From NCBI GenBank assembly GCA_017433225.1, contig JAFRHS010000050.1, positions 1 through 60,207 of the forward strand: 60,207 bases of DNA. The letters run 5' to 3'. Under the pieces are notes generated by a model. It did not search any database. It saw nothing but the letters and a program-made list of their open reading frames with translations, and was not told the DNA's origin. Numbering within the stretch: the stretch's first letter is position 1; each line of letters opens with the position of its first letter. The stretch comes from Clostridia bacterium (GTDB lineage: Bacteria > Bacillota > Clostridia > Oscillospirales > Acutalibacteraceae). The position numbers and the translations under genes are program-made. Positions 9,165-17,735 of the stretch are shown here, piece after piece.

Positions 9165-9200
9165 AACGCCCCCAAACGATTGTGTTTGAGGGCGTTTTTT
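9165..9200. terminator. Hairpin between the coiled-coil gene and parA
   Basis: AACGCCCCCAAAC (9165-9177) pairs with GTTTGAGGGCGTT (9184-9196) with one C/A mismatch and a 6-nt loop. The + strand has a T6 run, the - strand only T3. It probably ends the - strand mnmG-rsmG transcript before the parA promoter. Confidence 0.7.
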
Positions 9201-9226
9201 GACGAAATAATTAAATTTTTGACGAT

Positions 9227-9242
9227 TGTTTCACATGGAACA
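9227..9242. promoter_or_regulatory. Degenerate parS-like site 2
   Basis: TGTTTCACATGGAACA differs from the parS consensus at two positions. It lies 105 bp from parS site 1. It may be a weak or decayed site. Confidence 0.5.
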
Positions 9243-9274
9243 CATGCAACAAACGGCGTAGTTAAGCCGAAAAG

Positions 9275-9568
9275 TCATGTTTTGCTTTTCGAATGGTCCC
9301 CGTTTGACACTTTTTGGATGGTTGCGCCGGCCGGAGCGCCGTTCGTGAGAAGCTGAGAACGCAGAGCGTTCAGTTGGGCTTCCTGTTCTTGGATGAGTTC
9401 ATCGCGGTCTCGCAGTTTCTCAGAAAGATGATTCACAATGTCGGTCAGTTCGGCGACCCTGGCGTCGGACTCCTCCATGGCAAGCTTCTGCTGGCGGATC
9501 GCTTCGGCGAAGACAGCCAGCTGCTGTTGGAGCAGGGCATTCTGTTGTTCCAGTTGAGTCTTGTCCAT
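9275..9568 (-). CDS. Small coiled-coil protein of unknown function
   Basis: The 97-residue product is Gln/Glu/Leu-rich with heptad repeats over residues 3-72 and a disordered Ser/Lys-rich tail. No enzyme motif is visible. It lies 17 nt after rsmG on the same strand and directly before the parA promoter region, where noc or an unrelated gene stands in other Firmicutes. A role near chromosome segregation is only positional inference. Confidence 0.7.
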   Translation of the reverse strand: MDKTQLEQQNALLQQQLAVFAEAIRQQKLAMEESDARVAELTDIVNHLSEKLRDRDELIQEQEAQLNALRSQLLTNGAPAGATIQKVSNGDHSKSKT

Positions 9569-9585
9569 AATGTGGCCTCCCCTGC

Positions 9586-10386
9586 TCAGACGAGCGGGAC
9601 TTTTTTGATGCGGTCTCCCCTGCGCGGAAATGCCTGAGGAGTTTTCTTCTTTTTCTTGATGAGGACGATCGAGCGTCTGGCAGATTCGTCTGCCTCCTCG
9701 TCGAAGGCGCTGACGAGATCGTACTCCATGAGTTCCTGCGGTCTGCCGCCCAGTGTTCGAATGGCACCAAGAGCAGCGGTCTGCTCCGCATGGCCCTCCG
9801 GCCCTTTCATGGCGATGAAGTGGCCTTTGACTTTCACGAACGGAATGCAGAGCTCGGAGAGGATCTGGAGGTTGGCAACGGCTCTCGAAGTGACGTAGTC
9901 GAAGCGCTCCCGGAACTCTTTCTGCTGGCCGGCTTCTTCGGCACGGGCGTGGATGATGTGCACCGCTTCCTTATCCATATCATAATAAGGAATGCCGAAC
10001 TCGTCGGCCGGGCACTGCTCGTCGGTCGTAAAGCCCAGCTTTTCGGCGATGTCTTTGACGACTTTGAGTTTCTTCTCGGTACTGTCGAGGAGCGTGACGT
10101 TGAGGTCCGGACGGGCGATCTTGAGCGCCAGCCCCGGGAAGCCGGCTCCGGTCCCGATGTCCAGTAAGGACGCGCCTTTCGGCAGGTCCACCTTGCTCAG
10201 GACGACGATGCTGTCGACGAAATGTTTCATGACGATCTCGTCCGGCTCGGTGATGGCAGTGAGGTTGATCTTCTCGTTCCATTCCACGAGCAGTTCTGCG
10301 TATTGGTCAAAGCGATCCAGCGCGGTGTCGTTGAGGCTCACGCCGTACGCCGCGGCAGACGCTTTTAATAAGGTTTTGTTGATCAT
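9586..10386 (-). CDS. rsmG: 16S rRNA (guanine527-N7)-methyltransferase RsmG
   Basis: This 266-residue SAM-dependent enzyme methylates N7 of G527 in 16S rRNA. The N-terminal segment WNEKINLTAITEPDEIVMKHF and the SAM-binding LLDIGTGAGFPGLALKI (from about residue 75) are family hallmarks, and FDYVTSRAVANLQIL is conserved. The gene overlaps the end of mnmG by 4 nt, the usual coupling of gidB to gidA. The Lys-rich C-terminal tail is somewhat long. Confidence 0.95.
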   Translation of the reverse strand: MINKTLLKASAAAYGVSLNDTALDRFDQYAELLVEWNEKINLTAITEPDEIVMKHFVDSIVVLSKVDLPKGASLLDIGTGAGFPGLALKIARPDLNVTLLDSTEKKLKVVKDIAEKLGFTTDEQCPADEFGIPYYDMDKEAVHIIHARAEEAGQQKEFRERFDYVTSRAVANLQILSELCIPFVKVKGHFIAMKGPEGHAEQTAALGAIRTLGGRPQELMEYDLVSAFDEEADESARRSIVLIKKKKKTPQAFPRRGDRIKKVPLV

Positions 10387-12398
10387 GCGTGACGCTCCTT
10401 TTCGAGATAGATCAGCAGGACGCTGATGTCGGCGGGGGACACGCCGGAGATCCGGCTAGCCTGGCCGATGCTGCGGGGCTTGATCTTTGCGAGTTTTTCC
10501 CGCGCTTCGAGCCGCAGTCCGTCGATGGCGGTGTAGTCGATGTCTTCGGGAAGGCGGACGTCTTCGAGGCGGCGCATCTCTTTGACCTGCGCTTTCTGGC
10601 GGCGGATGTAGCCTTCGTATTTGAGTTCAGTCTCCGCTTCAAAGAAGATCTGCTCGTTGAGGTAAGCAGCGGTTGCTTCCGAACGTGTTTCAGAAGCTTC
10701 GTAGTAAAGTGGCCGTGTGGTGTCGAACGGTTCCAGAATATCATAGTTCAGCTGCGGGCGTTTCAGCAAATCGGCCAGTTTCACGCCGCTGTCAATGGGC
10801 GATGTTTCACGTGAAACCAAAACAGCGTTTACCGCTTCGGTCGGCGAAACGACGACCGTTCTGGCGCGTTTGATCTCTTTAGCGATAAACGCTTCTTTCT
10901 CCAGTAACGAATCATAACGCTCTTTCGAAACAAGCCCGAGTTCATAACCGTAACGCAAAAGCCGCTGGTCTGCGTTATCCTGCCGCAGGATGAGTCGGTA
11001 TTCGGACCGGGACGTCATCATCCGGTAAGGCTCGTTGCACCCTTTGGTGACGAGGTCGTCGATGAGCGTTCCAATATAAGAGGAGGCTCTGTCCAGCGTG
11101 AACGGTTCTTTGCCCTGGACTTTCAGAGCAGCGTTGATGCCGGCAATGAGTCCCTGTGCCGCGGCTTCTTCGTACCCGGAAGAGCCGTTGAATTGCCCTG
11201 CTCCAAACAAACCGGGGAAATCCTTGAACTCCAGGGACGGGAAGAGGGAAGTGGGGTCCACACAATCGTATTCAATGGCATAGGCCGTGCGGATGACCTG
11301 CACGTGCTCGAGCCCGGGGATGGTCCGCAGGAATTTCAGCTGAACATCTTCCGGAAGGGAAGAGGACAGCCCCTGCAGGTACAGCTCGTCGGTGTGGAGA
11401 CCACAGGGTTCGATGAAGATCTGATGCCGTTCCTTTTCCGGGAAGCGGACGATCTTATCTTCAATGGACGGGCAGTACCGGGGGCCGATGCCTTCGATCT
11501 TGCCGCCGTAGAGGGGAGAACGTTCCAGATTGGCAAGGATGATCTCCCTGGTCTCTTCGCCCGTATACGTAATATAACAGACTGCCTTGTTCTCCGGTGT
11601 GAAAGAGAGGTCGTCAGAGAAGCGGACGAGTTTCTCATCACCGTACTGGACTTCGAGTTTGTCGAGGTCCACGGACCGGGCATTGACCCGGGAGGGCGTG
11701 CCGGTCTTGAAGCGGCGGGTCTGGACGCCGAGCCGCTGCAGGGAGCCGGAGAGTTCCGTCGCGGGGAAGAGCCCGTCGGGGCCGGCGGCATACGATACAT
11801 CGCCCACGTAAATGCGTCCCCCGAGGAACGTGCCGGTAGCGAGGATGACCGCCTCTGCCGTGTACACTGCTTCGAGCTGCGTGGTCAGCTGCCACAGGGG
11901 GCGATGTACCTCGCCTTCCTTCTGAGCAGTCGCCAGTTTCGCCAGTGCCTCCTCGGCATCCGTCGTCGGCAGCGTTTTCAAAGCTTGCAGCGCTTCGCTG
12001 TCTACCTGCACGAGGTCGACGATCTCGCCCTGGCGCAGGTCTAAGTTCTCCGTGCTTTCGAGCACCCGTTTCATATAAGCGGAGTAGTCCCGGCGGTCGA
12101 TCTGCGCGCGGGGCGAGTGGACGGCGGGCCCTTTGCCGAGGTTCAGCATGCGGGACTGGATGAGGTTCTTGTCCGCCGCAATGGCCATTTCGCCGCCGAG
12201 GGCGTCGATCTCCCGGACGAGGTGTCCTTTGGACGTGCCGCCGATGGCCGGGTTGCAGGGCATGTTGCCCACCCAGTCGGCCGAGATGGTGAAGACCGCA
12301 GTCCTGCACCCGAGGCGCGCCGCGGCCAGCCCCGCCTCAATGCCGGCGTGGCCCGCGCCGATGACGGCGACCTCATAATGTCCAGCGTAATACTTCAA
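10383..12398 (-). CDS. mnmG: tRNA uridine-5-carboxymethylaminomethyl modification enzyme MnmG
   Basis: This 671-residue FAD enzyme works with MnmE to place carboxymethylaminomethyl on the wobble uridine of tRNAs. The FAD motif VIGAGHAGIEAGLAAARLG is at residues 12-30, and CNPAIGGTSKGHL, ATGTFLGG and GSSGYEEAAAQGL are family signatures. It is about 40 residues longer than usual because of an insert at about 131-172, between strands that normally join directly before ATGTFLGG. The insert is Ala/Glu/Lys/Leu-rich and looks helical. A parS site is embedded in the coding sequence at 10803-10818. Confidence 0.96.
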   Translation of the reverse strand: MKYYAGHYEVAVIGAGHAGIEAGLAAARLGCRTAVFTISADWVGNMPCNPAIGGTSKGHLVREIDALGGEMAIAADKNLIQSRMLNLGKGPAVHSPRAQIDRRDYSAYMKRVLESTENLDLRQGEIVDLVQVDSEALQALKTLPTTDAEEALAKLATAQKEGEVHRPLWQLTTQLEAVYTAEAVILATGTFLGGRIYVGDVSYAAGPDGLFPATELSGSLQRLGVQTRRFKTGTPSRVNARSVDLDKLEVQYGDEKLVRFSDDLSFTPENKAVCYITYTGEETREIILANLERSPLYGGKIEGIGPRYCPSIEDKIVRFPEKERHQIFIEPCGLHTDELYLQGLSSSLPEDVQLKFLRTIPGLEHVQVIRTAYAIEYDCVDPTSLFPSLEFKDFPGLFGAGQFNGSSGYEEAAAQGLIAGINAALKVQGKEPFTLDRASSYIGTLIDDLVTKGCNEPYRMMTSRSEYRLILRQDNADQRLLRYGYELGLVSKERYDSLLEKEAFIAKEIKRARTVVVSPTEAVNAVLVSRETSPIDSGVKLADLLKRPQLNYDILEPFDTTRPLYYEASETRSEATAAYLNEQIFFEAETELKYEGYIRRQKAQVKEMRRLEDVRLPEDIDYTAIDGLRLEAREKLAKIKPRSIGQASRISGVSPADISVLLIYLEKERHA
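10803..10818. promoter_or_regulatory. parS site 3, inside mnmG
   Basis: TGTTTCACGTGAAACC matches the parS consensus at 15 of 16 positions. B. subtilis also carries parS sites inside coding genes near the origin. Confidence 0.88.
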
Positions 12399-12459
12399 AG
12401 GTAAAACTCCTTTAGGCTATTTCTGTCCCATGAAATGTATCGCTAAAGTTTCCCATCTG

Positions 12460-12468
12460 TGGTATACT
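12460..12468 (+). promoter_or_regulatory. Extended -10 promoter upstream of hicA
   Basis: TGGTATACT is an extended -10 with no good -35. The expected start near 12475 would place the LexA-type box at 12478 just downstream of it. Confidence 0.5.
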
Positions 12469-12477
12469 ATGCAGAAC

Positions 12478-12491
12478 AGAACAAATGTTCT
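12478..12491. promoter_or_regulatory. LexA-type box in the hicAB promoter region
   Basis: AGAACAAATGTTCT contains GAAC-N4-GTTC, the core of the Gram-positive LexA (DinR) operator CGAACNNNNGTTCG. It lies between two candidate promoters. The half-site and AAAT centre match the candidate box before lexA itself at 20676. Confidence 0.65.
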
Positions 12492-12505
12492 AAGAAAGAA
12501 ACACT

Positions 12506-12534
12506 TTGACACCATATATGACACCATATATAAT
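12506..12534 (+). promoter_or_regulatory. Consensus sigma-A promoter of hicAB inside a 12-bp direct repeat
   Basis: TTGACA (12506-12511), a 17-nt spacer and TATAAT (12529-12534) are a perfect consensus promoter. TGACACCATATA occurs twice in tandem (12507-12518, 12519-12530) and covers the spacer, so it may be the HicB operator. The start would fall near 12541, only about 8 nt before the hicA ATG, inside the SD. This transcript may be nearly leaderless. Confidence 0.75.
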
Positions 12535-12548
12535 GAAAGGGGAAACGA

Positions 12549-12812
12549 ATGTCGCAATGGGACAAACTCATCCGACGTATTTTGAATCTGTCAAAAGACG
12601 TGCGGTTCGAGGAACTGAAAAAGATTTTAGAACGCTATGGCTATAGTTGTCAACAGCCTGGGAAGGGAAGCAGCCACTATGTGTTTCGAAAACCCGGTGC
12701 CATGCCCATAACCGTTCCGCGGCCCCACAACGGTGCGGCAATGAAACGTGTCTACGTGGAAGCCGTTCGAGATATCGTGTTAAAGGAGATGGAACACAAT
12801 GAAGACACTTGA
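12549..12812 (+). CDS. hicA: HicA family mRNA interferase toxin
   Basis: This 87-residue protein belongs to the HicA toxins, double-stranded RNA-binding-fold proteins that cleave mRNA when free of HicB. The motif GKGSSHYVFRKPG (about 37-49) includes the conserved active-site His, followed by PITVPRPH. It overlaps hicB by 14 nt. The pair sits between mnmG and mnmE, which are usually adjacent. A consensus promoter and a LexA-type box lie upstream. The start ATG follows AAAGGGG. Confidence 0.9.
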   Translation: MSQWDKLIRRILNLSKDVRFEELKKILERYGYSCQQPGKGSSHYVFRKPGAMPITVPRPHNGAAMKRVYVEAVRDIVLKEMEHNEDT

Positions 12813-13200
12813 ATACTATCTTTCCTTACCTTACAAAATGGAAGTCATGCCGGATCCGACCGAGGGCGGTTATGTTGCCTCTTACCCTGACCTGCCCGGT
12901 TGCCTGACTTATGCAGATACACTCGCCGAACTGGCAGACATGGCAGAGGACGCAAAACGAGTTTGGCTGGAGGCGGCTGTGGAAGAGGGGGTCTCCATTA
13001 AAGAACCGACCCGCCTGGAAGACTTCTCCGGCCAGTTCAAACTACGCATTCCAAAAGAACTGCACCGGTCTCTGGCAGAACATGCGAAAGAGGCCGGCAT
13101 CAGCATGAACCAATACTGTCTATATCTGTTGGCGATGAACGACACGAAACTCGACACCAAAATAGAAGCAAACATAAAAGCAGCCAGAGCCGCCGGATAG
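12799..13200 (+). CDS. hicB: HicB family antitoxin
   Basis: This 133-residue protein has the HicB-like N-terminal domain, with YKMEVMPDPTEGGYVASYPD and PGCLTYADTLAELADMAEDA. Its C-terminus is a ribbon-helix-helix-type DNA-binding domain (KLRIPKELHRSLAEHAKEAGISMNQY, shown here as a description of positions 80-105). It should neutralize HicA and repress their promoter. The stop codon lies within the loop of the terminator hairpin. Confidence 0.9.
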   Translation: MKTLEYYLSLPYKMEVMPDPTEGGYVASYPDLPGCLTYADTLAELADMAEDAKRVWLEAAVEEGVSIKEPTRLEDFSGQFKLRIPKELHRSLAEHAKEAGISMNQYCLYLLAMNDTKLDTKIEANIKAARAAG

Positions 13201-13219
13201 CGCTCTGGCTGTTCTTTTT
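13181..13219 (+). terminator. Terminator overlapping the hicB end
   Basis: CAGCCAGAGC (13181-13190) pairs with GCTCTGGCTG (13202-13211), followed by TTCTTTTT. The hicB stop codon is in the 11-nt loop. Confidence 0.88.
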
Positions 13220-13223
13220 CCTA

Positions 13224-14609
13224 TTATTTCCCCACGCAGAACGTGGCGAAGACCTGTTCGATGATGGTGTCCGAGACGGACTCGCCGGTCAGCTCGAGGA
13301 GCGGGGCAATGGCGTCGTCGACACAGACGGAGAGCGCGTCCATGGTGAGGCCGAGCTGGATGCCGTCGATGGCTTCTTTGATGGCGGCCATGGCGCGATG
13401 CACACAGTCGAGCTGCCGCTCGTTCGCCAGCATGGCAGCAGAGGGGTCGAAGTCGGCGGTGCCGAGGAGTTCTTCGAGGAGCATGCGCATCTGTTCATAG
13501 CAGTCCGGGTCCTTCGCGCTCAATGTGATGACCGCGCTGACGAAGGGGGAGAGCTCCTCCTCCGAGACGACGTTTCCGAGGTCCGACTTATTGATGATGG
13601 CGATCGACTTGCGGTTCTCGACACTGCTGACTTTCTGCAACAGCGCCCTGTCCGCGTCGTCGAGGGGCGCGGAGCCGTCGAAGACGGCGAGCACCAGGTC
13701 AGCGTGCTCGAGTTTCTCTTCCGCCATCTGGATGCCGATGCTCTCGACGACGTCCTCGGACTCGTGGAGCCCGGCGGTGTCGGCGAGGCGCAGCACGACG
13801 TTCCCGATGCGCGCGGTCTCCTCGACCACGTCCCGGGTGGTGCCGGCAATGCTTGTGACGATGCTCCGCTCCCGCTGCAGGAGCCGGTTCATCAGTGTCG
13901 ATTTTCCGACGTTCGGCCGCCCGACAATGGCGGTCTCGACGCCTTCAGTGATGGCCTGCCCGGCGTCGAATTTTTTCGTGAGGGCGTCGAGCTTGTCGTA
14001 TGCTTCCCGGAAGTTCGTTAGCAGGACGTCGTAGTCGAGCTCTTCTTCGTAGATCTCATCCGGGTAGTCGGCCCAGGCCGCCATGTGTGCCGCTGCGGCG
14101 ATGAACACATCAGACACGGAACGGATCTCCCGGGAGAGGGAGCCCTCCAGCGCATGGTACGCGGCGTTGGCCGCCTGCTCACCGTGGGCGGAGATCATGT
14201 TCATGACGGATTCCGCTTCGGAGAGGTCCAGCTTGCCGTTCAGGAAGGCACGCTTCGTGAACTCGCCGGGACCGGCGGGTTCGGCACCTGCGGCAATGAC
14301 GAGGCGGAGGACTTTCTGCATGAGGTACATGCCGCCGTGGCACTGCAGTTCCACGACGTCTTCGCCGGTGTACGATGCCGGAGCGCGGAACACGAGGCAG
14401 ATGGCCTGGTCGACCGACTCGCCGGTCGCTTCGATGACCGTGCCGAAGAGTGCGGTGTACCCGGGCACATCGGCGAGTGTCAGTGCGCGTTTCGCCGGGA
14501 CAAAGACTTTCGAAGCAACGCTCAGTGCATCGCCCCCGGAAATGCGAACGATGCCAATGCCGCCCGCCGCATTCGGCGTAGCAATGGCCGCAACCGTACG
14601 CTCTGCCAT
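13224..14609 (-). CDS. mnmE: tRNA modification GTPase MnmE
   Basis: This 461-residue GTPase partners MnmG in wobble-uridine modification. The N-terminal domain starts TVAAIATPNAAGGIGIVRISG. P-loop GRPNVGKS is at about 229-236, followed by GTTRDVVEE and DTAGLHE. The protein ends with the conserved CVGK, whose Cys is functionally important. In most Firmicutes mnmE directly precedes mnmG. Here hicAB has come between them, so mnmG needs its own promoter. Confidence 0.96.
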   Translation of the reverse strand: MAERTVAAIATPNAAGGIGIVRISGGDALSVASKVFVPAKRALTLADVPGYTALFGTVIEATGESVDQAICLVFRAPASYTGEDVVELQCHGGMYLMQKVLRLVIAAGAEPAGPGEFTKRAFLNGKLDLSEAESVMNMISAHGEQAANAAYHALEGSLSREIRSVSDVFIAAAAHMAAWADYPDEIYEEELDYDVLLTNFREAYDKLDALTKKFDAGQAITEGVETAIVGRPNVGKSTLMNRLLQRERSIVTSIAGTTRDVVEETARIGNVVLRLADTAGLHESEDVVESIGIQMAEEKLEHADLVLAVFDGSAPLDDADRALLQKVSSVENRKSIAIINKSDLGNVVSEEELSPFVSAVITLSAKDPDCYEQMRMLLEELLGTADFDPSAAMLANERQLDCVHRAMAAIKEAIDGIQLGLTMDALSVCVDDAIAPLLELTGESVSDTIIEQVFATFCVGK

Positions 14610-14812
14610 GAGCCATTCTCCTTTCGTGACAAGAATTCAAAAGTATTATAAACACTGAAATTGAGGGTGTAAAGAAAAAGCGGGCACAATCGGGCGTTGT
14701 CACTTTGCACAAGTACAGATATTTCTGTTTGTAGAATCTTTACGAAGATAGTTTTGTACAAGAAGATCACCTTGACAGAGGTTCGGAATTATGGGACGAT
14801 GGGGTCGAATGA

Positions 14813-14941
14813 AGAAGTGGAAACTCAATATTTGCGTATACCTTAGTCTATCGCATGCTCGAAGTGGCAGGCATCAATGCAAAATATGACCACTTTGCTG
14901 ATGAAACCGTTGTCGATCTTTTCCCGGGAGAACTGTCATGA
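14813..14941 (+). pseudogene. Remnant of an Rhs-type toxin C-terminus
   Basis: An open stretch of about 42 codons without its own start ends FADETVVDLFPGELS. Its stop TGA overlaps the ATG of the next gene (ATGA, 14938-14941). The intact Rhs tail nearby ends SDHSMADLYPGEQDE and overlaps its own immunity gene by 8 nt. The shared DLxPGE ending and identical layout suggest a displaced toxin tip that kept its immunity gene. The homology is short, so this is inference. Confidence 0.5.
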
Positions 14942-15438
14942 ACAAAAAACCGATAATAATCAGGCAGTACATGCGTTGGCTCATATTAGAGTTAGTATTG
15001 ATTTTTGGAGGACTAATAATAGTCATAGGTGAACTATTGGATACTATTTTTCAATGGGGAATCACCGAGAATACAGATTTTGGTTTATATAGCAGTACAA
15101 CGATCGCTATTTCTTTGCCGATACTATTGGTTGTTATGCATAAGATTCTAAAGAACAAGGGAACGGTAGAAATAACAGAGGAATATGCATATGCAAAATA
15201 TCCCAATAAAATCGAAAAAGGGTTTGTTGTTTTTTCTGATACAGTGTATTATTCATATTTCAATTCCATTGAGGGAACAGAATATATTATTATTTCTAAT
15301 GAGCCGTTTGATCTCAACGTTGCACAGATCGAGAGAGAGATTGACTATGCAAAGCAAATACCAATTAAAAATACAAAAAAAGTGAAAGCGACTATCCCAA
15401 AAACTGGATGGAAACCCGGTTGTTTAAGAACATATTGA
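14938..15438 (+). CDS. Orphan two-TM immunity-like protein
   Basis: This 166-residue protein has two N-terminal membrane helices (about 13-35 and 48-66), then a soluble domain with KIEKGFVVFSDTVYYSYFNS and EYIIISNEPFDL. The VYY and ISNEPF elements recur in the protein at 17069, which directly follows an Rhs toxin tail. It is therefore probably an immunity protein whose toxin is reduced to the remnant just upstream. The AT-rich base composition contrasts with its neighbours and suggests horizontal transfer. Confidence 0.65.
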   Translation: MNKKPIIIRQYMRWLILELVLIFGGLIIVIGELLDTIFQWGITENTDFGLYSSTTIAISLPILLVVMHKILKNKGTVEITEEYAYAKYPNKIEKGFVVFSDTVYYSYFNSIEGTEYIIISNEPFDLNVAQIEREIDYAKQIPIKNTKKVKATIPKTGWKPGCLRTY

Positions 15439-15465
15439 ATAAAAGAAAAGAACTATACTCACTAG

Positions 15466-17076
15466 TCGTCCACGCAGGGTCAGTCCGGCAGGGTGGCAAG
15501 CCTCTCCTATCAGCTGACGCCGAACGGCGGGAGTGCGACAGCCATGCGCCCCGGTATCTCTTATCAGTACAACGCCAACGGCCAAATCACATCGATCACC
15601 GAAAACAACAAGACGCATTCTTATGAATACGACGGCCTTGGCAGACTGGCGAGAGAAAACGACGAGGACAGAAGTGTTACTATCTGCTATAATTATGACA
15701 GCAATGGAAACATCCTGTCTAAGGTGGAGTACCCCTACACGACCGGAGCTCTGACTTCTGCGACCCGGACGGTACCGTATACCTATGCGGTGTCCTGGGG
15801 CGATCAACTCCTGACGTACAATAATGGTTCCACCATTCTCTACGACCAGATCGGCAATCCGCTCAGCTATAACGGGTATACGTTTACCTGGCAGAAGGGA
15901 AGACAGCTGGCCTCTGCAAATGACGGCACAAACAGTTACCAGTTCATTTACAACGCAGACGGACAGCGGACCTGGAAAACGAAGAACAATTCCAGCACCC
16001 AGTACACCTACGCATCCGGTCTTCTGATTTCTCAGACCGACGGGACGAATACCCTCAATTTCACCTACGATCCGGACGGCATCGCACTCGGTGTGAACCT
16101 GAACGGCACCGACTATTACTACCTGTACAACGCGCAAGGCGACGTTATTGCGCTGTATGATAGTGCCGGCACTGTCGTTACAGAATACAAGTACGACAGC
16201 TGGGGCAAGGTCCTCTCTATGACCGGCTCCGCGGCAAACACCATCGGCACTCTGAACCCGATCCGATACCGTGGCTACTTCTACGACAATGACCTCGACT
16301 TCTACCTCCTTGAGACTCGGTACTATGACCCGGAGACGGGGCGGTTTATCAATGCGGATGATGTTGTCGATAATCAGGGCCCAAGTGCGACAAACACATA
16401 TGCATACTGTTATAATGATCCCATAAACCACGAAGATGAAAATGGCCGTGGTCCGGCAGGGTTTGTTGCAGGATTAGTTGTCGGCGGAATTGCTGAAACA
16501 TTGACGGCTTACACCAACGGAAAAAGAGGATGGGGTTTAGCGGGGGCATTTGCCAAAGGCGCATTGACTAACGGTGCTCTTGGGTTATTAGGGATTGGTC
16601 TTGGAAAAATACCTAAATATACTAAAACTATAAAAACGTTAGGTACTGCTCTTGCAGGGGCAAGTGTTAACTATTATAACAATAAACAGAATAGGTCTGG
16701 AACAACTAAAAAGAAAAAGAAAAATACTGTTGGAACGGCCAATTCTAAATCTAACACGTCAAAAAAATCTTCCTCAAACAAGAGCAGAACTAATAGTCAG
16801 GGCGTAAAAATAGCAACAAGTAACTACAGAGTGAAAGGCTTCTCTGACGAAGCTCACGATAGTTTACGTGCAGCAATTGCCGGAGCATTAGGTACTGGCT
16901 TTTCGAGTGCTGCAGGAACCTATACATCGACGGTATTGAAAGAATTAAACGCAGATGTTTGGACAGCAGTAGCTGAATTTGGCATTGCTATTTATTATGA
17001 AACAATTGGATCAGCATTCCAGGCTATATCAGATCATTCCATGGCCGACCTGTATCCGGGAGAGCAAGATGAATAA
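15466..17076 (+). pseudogene. 5'-truncated Rhs repeat protein with polymorphic toxin tail
   Basis: The frame is closed upstream by a TAG at 15463 and opens straight into Rhs/YD repeats (YEYDGLGRLARENDED, FIYNADGQRTWKTKN, YLYNAQGDVIALYD). The Rhs core ends with RYYDPETGRFINADD near 16350. The first possible start is a GTG at 15493 with no SD, and no signal peptide or N-terminal Rhs part is present. After the core come a small hydrophobic segment, a Lys/Ser-rich linker and an unknown tail of about 80 residues. GC falls sharply after the core. It looks like a silent, displaced Rhs-CT cassette. Confidence 0.8.
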
Positions 17077-17620
17077 TTATTATTACAATATTACCCGGTA
17101 TATAATAGGTATTTTTGGCATAATAATGTCGGGATATTTCATTGTCCGATTTGTTGCGTTACTACTTTCAAGCATACATCAAAAAGATTATGTTGGATGT
17201 TTATTTGAAGGTTTTTTTACGGTCGTCTTAATACTTCTTTTTGTGGGTATAATTTTAACATGGGCACCCAAAAAGTGGAGCGTTGTCGTTCAATCTCAAC
17301 ATAAAGTAGTATCATATCGAATAAAGCAGAAATGTGTAATAGATTTGACCAAACCTGTTTATTATGCGACAATGTGGCACCAGTGGGGGAGATATCTTCC
17401 AGATAAGGTTATTGTGATTTCCAACGAGCCCTTTCCAGTGCATATACCCAAAAAAACATCTAAAGCCTATTATCATGATAAAGATGACTATAATTATCGT
17501 TCGGATTATGATGAAAGAAAGCAAATTATGATTTATTTAACAAGTTATTCAAAAAAACACCTTCCTCTTTCGCAGTGGATAGGATTGAACGAGGATAAAG
17601 ATTTGTCATTATGGTGGTGA
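17069..17620 (+). CDS. Two-TM immunity-like protein paired with the Rhs tail
   Basis: This 183-residue protein overlaps the Rhs frame by 8 nt, the typical place of a cognate immunity gene. It has two membrane segments (about 10-32 and 45-65), then VIDLTKPVYYATMWHQ and KVIVISNEPFPV. These match elements in the orphan protein at 14938 and the lone protein at 28177. The membrane location suggests protection against a toxin acting at or entering through the membrane. The toxin activity is not recognised. Confidence 0.7.
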   Translation: MNNYYYNITRYIIGIFGIIMSGYFIVRFVALLLSSIHQKDYVGCLFEGFFTVVLILLFVGIILTWAPKKWSVVVQSQHKVVSYRIKQKCVIDLTKPVYYATMWHQWGRYLPDKVIVISNEPFPVHIPKKTSKAYYHDKDDYNYRSDYDERKQIMIYLTSYSKKHLPLSQWIGLNEDKDLSLWW

Positions 17621-17735
17621 ATCAACTAAATCGCCCAATTGGAGTGCGGTGAAAAAGTGACCAGTGCTTTCTGTGATAGCATATGGGCACAAGAGTGTGA
17701 GATAATTAAGCTGCACATAACAATATTCAGAGTGG

